This document shows, piece by piece, positions 1 to 6,569 of a stretch of 6,569 nucleotides of DNA. Within the stretch, counting starts at the first letter, position 1. Every line of letters begins with the position of its first letter. The notes under the pieces were generated by a model that ran no database searches, had not been told where the DNA came from, and saw nothing but the letters and a program-made list of their open reading frames with translations. The position numbers were made by a program, and so were the translations under genes. The stretch comes from Candidatus Nanopelagicales bacterium (GTDB lineage Bacteria; Actinomycetota; Actinomycetes; S36-B12; UBA10799). The DNA lies in assembly GCA_030699055.1 (NCBI GenBank), contig JAUYKX010000189.1:1-6569 (forward strand), given 5' to 3'.

Positions 1-1377
1 GAGTGGTCGATTAGCGCTCGCGAAAGCGGGGCGGATGTGCGCTATGTCGCCATCGTTCGTGATATTTCCGAACGTACGGCGATGGAACAACGGTTGTATC
101 GGCAGGCAAATTTCGACGACCTCACTGGTTTGCCTAATCGGACGTTCTTGCATGAGTACCTGGATGGTGTCCTCACCAGTGATCACCGGTTTGAGCGTTT
201 TTCCGGAGTGCTCTTGGCCAACATTGACGACTTTCGCGCCGTTCAGGACAGTCTGGGGTTGGCTGTAGGAGACAGCGCCCTGGTGATTGTGGCGGATCGG
301 TTGCGTGCATGTGCCGGTCCCGATGACATCGTCGCGCGTTTCACCGGGGACAGTTTCGCCATCGTATGCATGAATCCCACGCAGGACGTCACGGCAGTCG
401 GCGAGGCCGTTGTGAAGGCGTTTGATGATCCTTGTGACCTTGGGCCTAACCAGATTGTCTTGTCGGTCAGTGCCGGGGTGGCCGCTGACGATGGCAGCCG
501 CAGTACCGCTGCCGACTTCCTACGGGACGCCGGTGCGGCGATGAACCGGGCAAAACAACTCGGGCGATCGCGCGTGCAGGTGTACGACACGCAGATTCGC
601 AGCATGGCCATCGAGCGGTTTGACATTGACACGGCGCTACATGGAGCCCTCGCGGCGCGGGAATTGTTCCTCGTGTATCAACACATTGTCGACTTGCAGT
701 CAGGAAATGTGGTGGGGGCTGAGGCCTTGTTGCGCTGGGATCGACCGGGCCACGGGGTCGTCTCACCGATCGTGTTTGTTCCTCGACTGGAAGCGACCGG
801 CCTCATTGTTGACGTCGGACGCTGGGTACTCGGGCAAGCATGTGCCGACCTCGCCACCTGGCAAGGGCGCGCGCAGCCTGGTGAGGCGCGTCATTCGATG
901 AGCATCAACGTGGCAAATCGCCAACTCGCCAACGGTGATTTTCCCGACATCGTCGCCGCCACAATCTCAGACAATGACCTGGCCGCCGAAGACATCGTGC
1001 TGGAAGTGACGGAGTCAGAATTCTTCGACGCGCACGCTCCCGGTTCGGCGTCGATCGAGGAATTGAAGCGTGTGGGTGTACGAGTGGCGATTGACGATTT
1101 CGGCACCGGCTACTCGTCGTTGAGTCAGATGCGCAGTATGCGAGTCGATGAGATAAAGATTGACAAGGCATTCGTTGACCCCATCGTTGACGACTCCGTC
1201 GGAGCCGCGGTTGTCCGCACGGTGGCTCGGCTCGGCAATCATTTGGGATTGACGGTGGTTGCCGAGGGAGTGGAATCAGCCGAACAGGCGACGTTGCTGC
1301 GGGGCATGGGTTGCCATCTGGCGCAGGGCTACTATTTCGCGCGACCCGAACGCGCCGAGACGTCTTTGGGTGCGTGA
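1..1377 (+). CDS. PAS-GGDEF-EAL cyclic-di-GMP phosphodiesterase, 5' end missing
   Basis: The frame is open from the first base, so the gene begins left of the window; a GTG at 37 is only an internal codon. The first residues (VRYVAIVRDISER) match the C-terminal end of a PAS/PAC sensor domain. A GGDEF domain follows from about 115 (DDLTGLPNR), then an EAL domain from about 610 to the end. In the GGDEF domain the signature is TGDSF (343-357) instead of GGDEF/GGEEF. The metal-binding Asp of the DxD stretch is Asn (ANIDDF), the guanine-binding Asn is Gln (VQDSLG), and no RxxD inhibitory site is seen. The EAL domain keeps EALLRW (721-738), SINVANRQL, EVTES, DDFGTGYSS (1093-1119), IKIDKAF, AEGVES and QGYYFARP. 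I infer a c-di-GMP hydrolase in which the GGDEF domain is at most a GTP-binding regulatory module. Family assignment is secure; the activity is inferred. Confidence 0.95.
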   Translation, partial: EWSISARESGADVRYVAIVRDISERTAMEQRLYRQANFDDLTGLPNRTFLHEYLDGVLTSDHRFERFSGVLLANIDDFRAVQDSLGLAVGDSALVIVADRLRACAGPDDIVARFTGDSFAIVCMNPTQDVTAVGEAVVKAFDDPCDLGPNQIVLSVSAGVAADDGSRSTAADFLRDAGAAMNRAKQLGRSRVQVYDTQIRSMAIERFDIDTALHGALAARELFLVYQHIVDLQSGNVVGAEALLRWDRPGHGVVSPIVFVPRLEATGLIVDVGRWVLGQACADLATWQGRAQPGEARHSMSINVANRQLANGDFPDIVAATISDNDLAAEDIVLEVTESEFFDAHAPGSASIEELKRVGVRVAIDDFGTGYSSLSQMRSMRVDEIKIDKAFVDPIVDDSVGAAVVRTVARLGNHLGLTVVAEGVESAEQATLLRGMGCHLAQGYYFARPERAETSLGA

Positions 1378-1521
1378 CACTGATCAATACTCACCTACCC
1401 ACGTCGCCGAACAATTGTCCAATGACCTGCTGGCGGGGTCTCCGGGAATCAGCGGTTTCCCCCGGCGCAATGTCTTCTACATGAGGGAGTTTTACCTTCT
1501 TTACCGCGATGACAAGGGGCT
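1370..1521 (+). pseudogene. DUF1016 (YhcG-type nuclease) N-terminal domain remnant, truncated by the IS element
   Basis: In a different frame from the upstream EAL gene, and just after its stop, the DNA reads VAEQLSNDLLAGSPGISGF, then PRRNVFYMREFYLLYRDD. This resembles the DUF1016 N-terminal pattern, in which a LSxDL segment is followed by GFSxRNLxYMRxFY. That family (YhcG-like) couples this helical domain to a C-terminal PD-(D/E)XK nuclease domain. Here the usual upstream half of the N-terminal domain (the LYWxIG region) is absent. The reading frame runs into the left end of the IS3 element at 1522 and stops inside it at 1552. I found no continuation or nuclease domain to the right of the IS at 2761. 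The fragment is therefore a non-functional relic. The match is by eye from motif memory; a profile search of the 45 residues would settle it. Confidence 0.62.
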
Positions 1522-1541
1522 TGCATTGTGTTCGGTTGACT
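1522..1541 (+). repeat. IS3 left terminal inverted repeat (IRL)
   Basis: The 20 bases beginning TGCATTGTGTT and ending GGTTGACT match the reverse complement of 2741-2760 at 17 of 20 positions. The terminal TGC and the inner GGTTGACT block are identical in both ends. Confidence 0.88.
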
Positions 1542-1582
1542 CCGTAGTGTGAGGTTGTTGCCTCGCTGAAAGGATGGTTGTC

Positions 1583-1867
1583 ATGCCGAAGGCGTTTCCT
1601 GAAGAGTTCCGCCGTGATGTGGTGGCGGTGGCGCGTAAGCGGGAGTATCCGATCGCGCAGGTCGCGCGTGATTTCGGTATCTCGGAGGGTTGTTTGCACA
1701 ATTGGTTGCGTCGGGCCGATATCGAGGACGGGTTGGTCCAGGGGGTGTCGCCGGTCGAGTCCGAGCAGTTGCGTGAGATCCGTAAACGTAACCGGGTTCT
1801 GGAGCAGGAGAACGAGATCTTGCGTCGGGCGGCGACATTCTTCGCCCGGGAGGCTCTCCCAAAATGA
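1583..1867 (+). CDS. IS3-family transposase OrfA (helix-turn-helix subunit)
   Basis: This is a 94-residue protein with the start MPKAFPEEFRRDVV. It recognises IS ends together with OrfB as the OrfAB fusion. An ATG at 1574 is also in frame, but the GAAAGG ribosome binding site at 1568-1573 abuts that codon and lies 9 nt before the ATG at 1583, so 1583 is preferred. The N-terminal half contains the helix-turn-helix region (IAQVARDFGISEGCLHNWL). The C-terminal part is a leucine-zipper-like coiled coil (SEQLREIRKRNRVLEQENEIL), the multimerisation segment typical of IS3 OrfA. The stop TGA at 1865-1867 lies directly behind a slippery heptamer and overlaps the orfB start. Length and architecture are normal for the family. 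Confidence 0.93.
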   Translation: MPKAFPEEFRRDVVAVARKREYPIAQVARDFGISEGCLHNWLRRADIEDGLVQGVSPVESEQLREIRKRNRVLEQENEILRRAATFFAREALPK

Positions 1868-1869
1868 TG
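1858..1869 (+). promoter_or_regulatory. Programmed -1 frameshift site and ATGATG restart at the orfA/orfB junction
   Basis: The bases C CCA AAA (1858-1864), read in the orfA frame, form the canonical X XXY YYZ slippery heptamer. The orfA stop TGA follows at once (1865-1867). Slipping back by one base puts the ribosome in the orfB frame, so OrfAB would read through ...LPK-MMYPLV. The same bases also hold ATGATG (1864-1869), so a coupled restart could make OrfB alone. IS3 elements are known to use such a -1 shift to make the active OrfAB transposase. Confidence 0.75.
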
Positions 1870-2724
1870 TACCCGTTGGTGTCCGATTGTGCCGCTGACG
1901 GGATCGAGGTGGGTTTGACTTGTCGGGTATTGGGTTTTTCCAAGCAGGCGTACTACAAGTGGCGGGCGAGGCCGGTCAGTGACCGTGATTGGGCTGATGC
2001 GCACCTGATCGACGCGGCGTTGCACGTCCATGACGGGGATCCGGAGTTCGGGTATCGGCTGATCGCCGACGAGCTGGCCGAGCGCGGGATCCGGGCCGGG
2101 GACAGTCGGGTTCAGCGTTTGTGCCGGGTGGCCCGGATCCGTTCGTCCATTCACCCCCGACGGGGTGCGGGCCCGATTCTTGGCCCGGCGGTTCACGATG
2201 ATCTGGTCGAACGTGACTTCAGGGCCTCGGCTTTGAACCGCTTGTGGTTCGCCGATATCACCGAACATCCCACCGATGAGGGCAAGTTGTACCTGTGCGC
2301 GATCAAGGACGCCTGTTCCAACAGAATTGTCGGCTACTCGATGGACTCGGGCACGAGTTCGTCTTTGGCCCTGGCGGCTTTGCGAAACGCCACCAGCCTG
2401 CGCGAACCCCGCCGTTGCGTACTGCACACCGACCACGCCCAATTTCGGTCCAGGGCGTTCACCAACGCCCTGACCACGGCGGGCATGAACGGATCGATGG
2501 GCCGAGTGGCCGCAGACGCCGACCACGCGGCCATGGAGTCGTTTTTCTCACTGCTGCAGAAGAACGTTCTCAACCGCAAACGCTGGAAAACCCACGAAGA
2601 GCTACGACTGGCCATCATCGTCTGGATCGAACGCACCTACCACCGCCGACGCCGCCAACAAGGCCTCGGCGGACTAACCCCGATCGAATTCGAGATACTC
2701 CGAACCACCCCACAAGCCACCTAG
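1864..2724 (+). CDS. IS3-family transposase OrfB (DDE/rve integrase core)
   Basis: The protein has 286 residues if it starts at its own ATG, but it is more likely expressed as the C-terminal part of OrfAB. An HTH_21-like region (FGYRLIADEL, residues 62-71) precedes the rve catalytic core. The first catalytic Asp is D131 (WFADITEHPT), the second is D190 (VLHTDHAQFRS), and the Glu is E225 (AAMESFF). The C-terminal RTYHRRRRQ and LTPIEFE motifs are standard. The second motif normally reads HSDRGSQF; here it is HTDHAQF, one residue shorter, so D190 and E225 are separated by 34 residues instead of the usual 35. The GDN that usually precedes the Glu motif is ADH. The frame is intact, but activity is doubtful. 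Confidence 0.93.
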   Translation: MMYPLVSDCAADGIEVGLTCRVLGFSKQAYYKWRARPVSDRDWADAHLIDAALHVHDGDPEFGYRLIADELAERGIRAGDSRVQRLCRVARIRSSIHPRRGAGPILGPAVHDDLVERDFRASALNRLWFADITEHPTDEGKLYLCAIKDACSNRIVGYSMDSGTSSSLALAALRNATSLREPRRCVLHTDHAQFRSRAFTNALTTAGMNGSMGRVAADADHAAMESFFSLLQKNVLNRKRWKTHEELRLAIIVWIERTYHRRRRQQGLGGLTPIEFEILRTTPQAT

Positions 2725-2740
2725 AAACTCAAACCCAACA

Positions 2741-2760
2741 AGTCAACCAAACCCAACGCA
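2741..2760 (-). repeat. IS3 right terminal inverted repeat (IRR)
   Basis: The 20 bases AGTCAACC...CAACGCA are the inverted partner of 1522-1541 (17 of 20 positions). They lie 16 nt after the orfB stop and end in CA. Confidence 0.88.
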
Positions 2761-2773
2761 GACCCCAGCATTA

Positions 2774-2847
2774 CTGACCCACGCTCCCAGCTCGCGCCCG
2801 GCGACCGGGCTTCGCCGATGGGCTGATACAACCGCCGCGCGGGTCAG
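2774..2847. repeat. Nested inverted repeat (large potential hairpin or cruciform)
   Basis: The outer arms are CTGACCCACGC (2774-2784) and GCGCGGGTCAG (2837-2847), complementary at 10 of 11 positions. Between them lies a perfect 6-bp stem with a CGA loop (GCCCGG at 2796-2801, CCGGGC at 2805-2810). The right outer arm contains the stop codon of the 92-aa minus-strand gene, so the structure could act as its transcript end. There is no T-run on either side, so a simple intrinsic terminator is not supported. It lies 13 bp outside the IS right end. Confidence 0.55.
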
Positions 2848-3122
2848 CTGGCGGCGGCAGTGGCCGGCAGTAGGTGCAGCCAGTTTTGTCCGGGGCCTGG
2901 TTGTGGGTGGACATGCACGATGTCGCCGGTTTCTTCGGTCACGATGTCGATGACTCGGGCGACGGCGTAAACAGTGCTGCTGCCGACGGTGATCCATGCG
3001 CCTTCGTAGATGCGACTGGTGTCTGACGCGTCTTTGAGAAAGCCCCACGGCATACCGGTTTCGTCCATTCCCTGAAGATCAAGAAATAGGTCCAGTGGTG
3101 TTCCGTCTTTGGTGTATCGCAT
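2844..3122 (-). CDS. Hypothetical protein, 92 aa (second gene of a two-gene unit)
   Basis: I do not recognise this protein. It starts MRYTKDGTPLDLFLDL and ends LHLLPATAAAS. An upstream in-frame ATG at 3149 would lie inside the preceding gene; the ATG at 3122-3120 is chosen because a full AAGGAGG lies 5 nt before it. The sequence is soluble-looking, with no signal peptide or membrane segment. Its middle (WITVGSSTVYAVARVIDIV, then GDIVHVHP) looks beta-rich, like a small barrel or sheet. Its ribosome binding site overlaps the stop of the 105-aa gene (TAAGGAGG), with 10 nt between stop and start, so the two are probably translationally coupled and may work together. The 3' end lies inside a nested inverted repeat. 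Small paired genes beside an IS and a broken nuclease gene suggest accessory DNA; no function can be assigned. Confidence 0.72.
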   Translation of the reverse strand: MRYTKDGTPLDLFLDLQGMDETGMPWGFLKDASDTSRIYEGAWITVGSSTVYAVARVIDIVTEETGDIVHVHPQPGPGQNWLHLLPATAAAS

Positions 3123-3125
3123 GTC

Positions 3126-3135
3126 GGCCTCCTTA
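3126..3135 (-). promoter_or_regulatory. Ribosome binding site fused to the upstream stop codon (TAAGGAGG)
   Basis: On the minus strand the bases TAAGGAGG combine the TAA stop of the 105-aa gene (3135-3133) with a near-perfect Shine-Dalgarno sequence for the 92-aa gene, followed by CCGAC and ATG. This fixes the start of the downstream gene and points to coupled translation. Confidence 0.8.
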
Positions 3136-3450
3136 CTTCTTGAGTCCATGGTAGGGGTTTTCTTCTGTGTGGTGGGGTCGGTGAACTTCCAGACCTGCCG
3201 CTACGACGTCTTCGACCCGAAACACTGCGATCACCGGCCAGGCCTTGAGTTGATCGCCGCACAATGCGTCGATCGCCGCCCGGTCGGCGGCGTGGTACGC
3301 GGATAGTCCGAACACTCCCCAGCCGGGGTATCGCGCCTTGAATAACTGGGCCATTTCCTCGGCGTCTGATTGGAGTTCTTCGACTCCGCGCACTGCCAGG
3401 TAGCCAGTGTCTACTGGCACCCGCCGCAGCTTCGGTGTCTTGGCTTTCAT
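3133..3450 (-). CDS. Hypothetical protein, 105 aa (first gene of a two-gene unit)
   Basis: I do not recognise this protein. It begins MKAKTPKLRRVPVDTGYL, with a basic N-terminus. A probable helix follows (VEELQSDAEEMAQLFKARY, about residues 23-41), then alternating strand/helix segments (WGVFGLSAYH, WPVIAVFRVEDVVAAGLEV) and a His-rich end (HRPHHTEENPYHGLKK). No membrane segment or signal peptide is visible. Codon use is rich in G/C third positions and looks coding. A GGGAGAG lies 11 nt before the ATG, a weak to moderate binding site. The stop codon is part of the ribosome binding site of the 92-aa gene. A small protein pair of this layout could be a toxin-antitoxin or a two-subunit module, but no signature supports a specific choice. 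Confidence 0.7.
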   Translation of the reverse strand: MKAKTPKLRRVPVDTGYLAVRGVEELQSDAEEMAQLFKARYPGWGVFGLSAYHAADRAAIDALCGDQLKAWPVIAVFRVEDVVAAGLEVHRPHHTEENPYHGLKK

Positions 3451-3503
3451 CGGGTCTCATTCTCTCCCGGTGCCGGTGGGAAGCGATCACCTGCAAGCCG
3501 GGT

Positions 3504-3690
3504 GTTGCGGCAATCGCAACGGCTGGCCTGGAATCCGGCGGCCCCGAACCCTGCCAGCCCGACGACTGTCACCCGTTCGTCCGATCGGGCGGTTTGAATC
3601 CTCCCGGGAGGGGTAACAGAAACCTGGGGTATGGCGCGAAAGCGCAGCCAGTGCCAGAGTGGAAACGAAAGGCGCCGGTCACCCGCCCTG
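3504..3690 (+). ncRNA. Candidate structured RNA leader upstream of the 46-aa ORF, class unknown
   Basis: This stretch shows a run of possible stem-loops read on the plus strand. They are GTTGCG/CGCAAC (3504-3509 with 3515-3520), GGCTGGC/GCCAGCC (3521-3527 with 3553-3559), GCCCGA/TCGGGC (3557-3562 with 3585-3590, competing with the previous stem for three bases) and GGTTT/AAACC (3591-3595 with 3620-3624) enclosing the 12-bp palindrome 3600-3611. GCGC-GAAA-GCGC follows (3634-3645, a GNRA tetraloop), then GTGCC/GGCGC (3651-3655 with 3671-3675) around an A-rich loop. The purine-rich loops point to the plus strand. I compared it mentally with cobalamin, c-di-GMP (GEMM), c-di-AMP (ydaO), SAM and TPP riboswitches and saw no match. 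It could equally be the untranslated DNA upstream of the divergent hypothetical pair. Confidence 0.35.
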
Positions 3691-3706
3691 ACGAAAGGAA
3701 TAGATC

Positions 3707-3847
3707 ATGCCAGTACCAATGGAGCCAACTCCCGTAGTAGCCGCCATGTGGCCCGGAATGGCAGAGGCGATGCGCGACCGCAGTTGTTGTTACGGTCGCG
3801 TCTGTGCCATGTCCGGCGGCTTGGAAGGCTCGTTCGAGGCCGTCTGA
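3707..3847 (+). CDS. Small ORF, 46 aa, Cys-containing, unknown function
   Basis: The ORF starts at an ATG 6 nt after GAAAGGAA (3693-3700), a good ribosome binding site, and an in-frame TAG lies just upstream at 3701-3703. The peptide begins MPVPMEPTPVVAAMW, has a cluster C27-C28-x4-C33 (SCCYGRVC) and ends GSFEAV. A strong stem-loop terminator begins 8 nt after the stop, so the ORF has the outline of a complete short transcription unit. I recognise no family. It could be a real small protein, a leader peptide, a peptide precursor, or chance. There is no maturation enzyme or downstream plus-strand gene in the window to support the leader or precursor ideas. Confidence 0.42.
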   Translation: MPVPMEPTPVVAAMWPGMAEAMRDRSCCYGRVCAMSGGLEGSFEAV

Positions 3848-3854
3848 GCTTCCT

Positions 3855-3896
3855 CCCGCTGAGCCCGCCTTTTCGGCGGCGCTCAGCGGGGTTTCT
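3855..3896 (+). terminator. Strong stem-loop terminator between the 46-aa ORF and convergent ilvC
   Basis: CCCGCTGAGC (3855-3864) pairs perfectly with GCTCAGCGGG (3881-3890). The stem continues with CCGCC (3865-3869) and GGCGG (3875-3879) after one unpaired C, closing on a TTTTC loop. GTTTCT follows on the plus strand, which favours plus-strand termination. On the minus strand, after ilvC, the same hairpin forms but no T-run follows it, so service as the ilvC terminator is possible but weaker. Confidence 0.72.
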
Positions 3897-3913
3897 GCGC
3901 GCCTAACGCAACC

Positions 3914-5543
<1,630 letters not shown>

Positions 5544-5549
5544 CAGTTC

Positions 5550-6569
5550 CTACTCCTCTCGGTCCCAGGCGGGAGCGAGATCCCGCGCAATCGTGATCGC
5601 ATCGTTGCTCGTTCCGGCCGGCACCATCGGCCAGACCATCGCATCCTTGTGGACCTGAAAATCGACGACGACCGGAGCATCGTTGAGCGACATGGCCTGC
5701 TCGATGGTCGCATCAACCTGGCCCGGATCCTCGCACCGAAGTCCGTGACAACCGTAGGCCTCCGCGAGCTTGACGAAGTCCGGGAAGCGATGGGTGTTCA
5801 GATCGGTGTTCGAGTAGCGCTGGTTGTAGAACAGCGTCTGCCACTGGCGCACCATTCCCAAGGTCCCGTTGTTGATGATCGCGATCTTGACCGGGATCTC
5901 GTTGATCGTGCAGGTGGCGAGTTCCTGATTGGTCATCTGGAACGATCCGTCACCATCGATTCCCCAAACCACGTTGTCCGGGGCCCCGACCTTCGCCCCC
6001 ATCGTGGCCGGAACGCAGTAGCCCATGGTTCCGAGCCCACCAGAGGTGAGCCAGTGACCGGCGCGCTCGAACTTGATGAACTGCGATGACCACATCTGAT
6101 GCTGTCCGACCCCGGTCACGTAGTAGGCATCGGGCCCGGCGACCTGGCCGATGCGGCTGATCACGTCCTGGGGTGCGATCTCACCCGGCGGGGCCTCCTC
6201 GTATCCGGGAGGAAACGTCCGCCGCCATTCATCGAGCGACGCCCACCAGGCTTCGTAGTCACCTTCCCGGCCGGATTCTCGCAAGGCTCGCAAAGCGACG
6301 ATTAGCTCGGTGATCACCGCCTTGGCGTCACCGACGATCGGGACGTCCACGCGGACGTTCTTGCCGATCTCCGCTGGATCGATGTCCGCGTGAATCACGG
6401 TTGCCCCGGGAGCGAACGAGGCCAACTGCCCAGTGACCCGGTCATCGAACCTGGTTCCCAGAGCGATGATCAGGTCGGTTCGCTGGAGCGCCCCGACCGC
6501 CGGAACAGTCCCGTGCATACCGGGCATACCCAGGTTGGCCGGATGACTGTCGGGAAACGCACCCTTGGC
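5550..6569 (-). CDS. ilvB: Acetolactate synthase large (catalytic) subunit, C-terminal 339 residues
   Basis: This is the TPP- and FAD-dependent enzyme that condenses pyruvate with pyruvate or 2-oxobutyrate, the first common step of branched-chain amino acid synthesis. The gene runs off the right edge, where it still reads [20 protein letters not shown]; the ATG at 6527 is internal. The central domain shows [16 protein letters not shown]. The C-terminal TPP domain has [20 protein letters not shown], the TPP/Mg motif beginning [12 protein letters not shown] (GDG at 5954-5946) and ending AIINN, and [11 protein letters not shown], whose Trp is the conserved herbicide-site residue of plant AHAS. 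The N-terminal TPP-activating Glu is outside the window. The last two codons before TAG (GAGGAG) double as the ilvN ribosome binding site. Confidence 0.97.
   Translation of the reverse strand, partial: AKGAFPDSHPANLGMPGMHGTVPAVGALQRTDLIIALGTRFDDRVTGQLASFAPGATVIHADIDPAEIGKNVRVDVPIVGDAKAVITELIVALRALRESGREGDYEAWWASLDEWRRTFPPGYEEAPPGEIAPQDVISRIGQVAGPDAYYVTGVGQHQMWSSQFIKFERAGHWLTSGGLGTMGYCVPATMGAKVGAPDNVVWGIDGDGSFQMTNQELATCTINEIPVKIAIINNGTLGMVRQWQTLFYNQRYSNTDLNTHRFPDFVKLAEAYGCHGLRCEDPGQVDATIEQAMSLNDAPVVVDFQVHKDAMVWPMVPAGTSNDAITIARDLAPAWDREE

Larger units (their letters stand above)
1522..2760 (+). mobile_element. IS3-family insertion sequence, about 1.24 kb
   Basis: The element is bounded by imperfect 20-bp inverted repeats starting TG and ending CA, as is usual for IS3-family elements. 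It carries two partly overlapping ORFs in relative -1 phase: a helix-turn-helix/coiled-coil OrfA and a DDE-type OrfB. The length of 1239 bp fits the family. The flanking bases (left GCT, right GAC) do not form a 3-4 bp direct repeat, so a target duplication is not visible. This suggests an old insertion, a later rearrangement, or a recombination event between copies. The insertion lies in the DUF1016 relic. OrfA and OrfB resemble IS3 elements common in actinobacteria; I cannot name the exact IS. Confidence 0.92.

Noticed and set aside
1501..2526. 341-codon open frame on the minus strand across the IS
   Set aside because: It runs antisense to orfA and orfB, crosses the IS left end and has a low-complexity, Arg/Pro-rich translation without domains.
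2774..2847. Integron attC site
   Set aside because: The arms lack the conserved GTTRRRY/RYYYAAC core sites, and there is no integrase gene in the window.
2939..3496. 185-codon minus-strand frame overlapping the two hypothetical genes
   Set aside because: It is very Arg-rich and in another frame from the coupled 105-aa and 92-aa genes, which have better starts and balanced composition.
3591..3611. tRNA T-arm-like bases (GGTTTGAATCC)
   Set aside because: The T-stem would have a mismatch, and no matching acceptor, D-arm or anticodon arm could be placed in the preceding bases.
3466..3690. Known riboswitch (cobalamin, GEMM, ydaO, SAM, TPP, ZTP)
   Set aside because: Fragments such as GGTGCC and CTGTCACCC look superficially like cobalamin boxes, but the ordered conserved core of none of these classes is present.
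3435..3737. 100-codon plus-strand frame over the leader region
   Set aside because: It lacks a ribosome binding site, overlaps the start of the 105-aa gene on the other strand and has no domain-like composition.

Overview
The window looks like chromosomal DNA of an actinobacterium: high GC, strong G/C preference at third codon positions, AGGAG-type ribosome binding sites, and the gene order ilvB-ilvN-ilvC that is common in that phylum. I cannot place it to genus from the sequence.

Left part (1-1521): the 3' portion of a PAS-GGDEF-EAL cyclic-di-GMP protein on the plus strand. Its EAL phosphodiesterase residues all look intact, while its GGDEF site is badly degenerate. Directly after its stop is a short out-of-frame remnant that reads like the N-terminal domain of a DUF1016/YhcG-type nuclease. 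It is cut off by an insertion sequence.

Middle-left (1522-2760): a complete-looking IS3-family element of about 1.24 kb with 20-bp imperfect terminal inverted repeats (TG...CA), orfA, and a DDE transposase orfB. The two ORFs join at a textbook -1 slippery heptamer (CCCAAAA) placed immediately before the orfA stop. OrfB keeps D, D and E, but has lost one residue and several conserved residues around the last two. I see no target-site duplication.

Middle (2761-3913): accessory-looking DNA. It holds a nested inverted repeat, a minus-strand pair of small unknown genes (105 and 92 aa) that are tightly coupled, and a plus-strand stretch of consecutive potential stem-loops. That stretch ends in a 46-aa ORF with a good ribosome binding site and a strong stem-loop terminator. 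The plus-strand unit is the least explained part of the window.

Right part (3914-6569): the minus-strand branched-chain amino acid operon ilvB (C-terminal part, running off the right edge), ilvN and ilvC. Acetohydroxyacid synthase (IlvB catalytic plus IlvN regulatory subunit) makes acetolactate or acetohydroxybutyrate, and ketol-acid reductoisomerase (IlvC) converts these to the dihydroxy acids on the way to valine, isoleucine and leucine. A short tandem repeat containing duplicated Shine-Dalgarno-like blocks sits between ilvN and ilvC.
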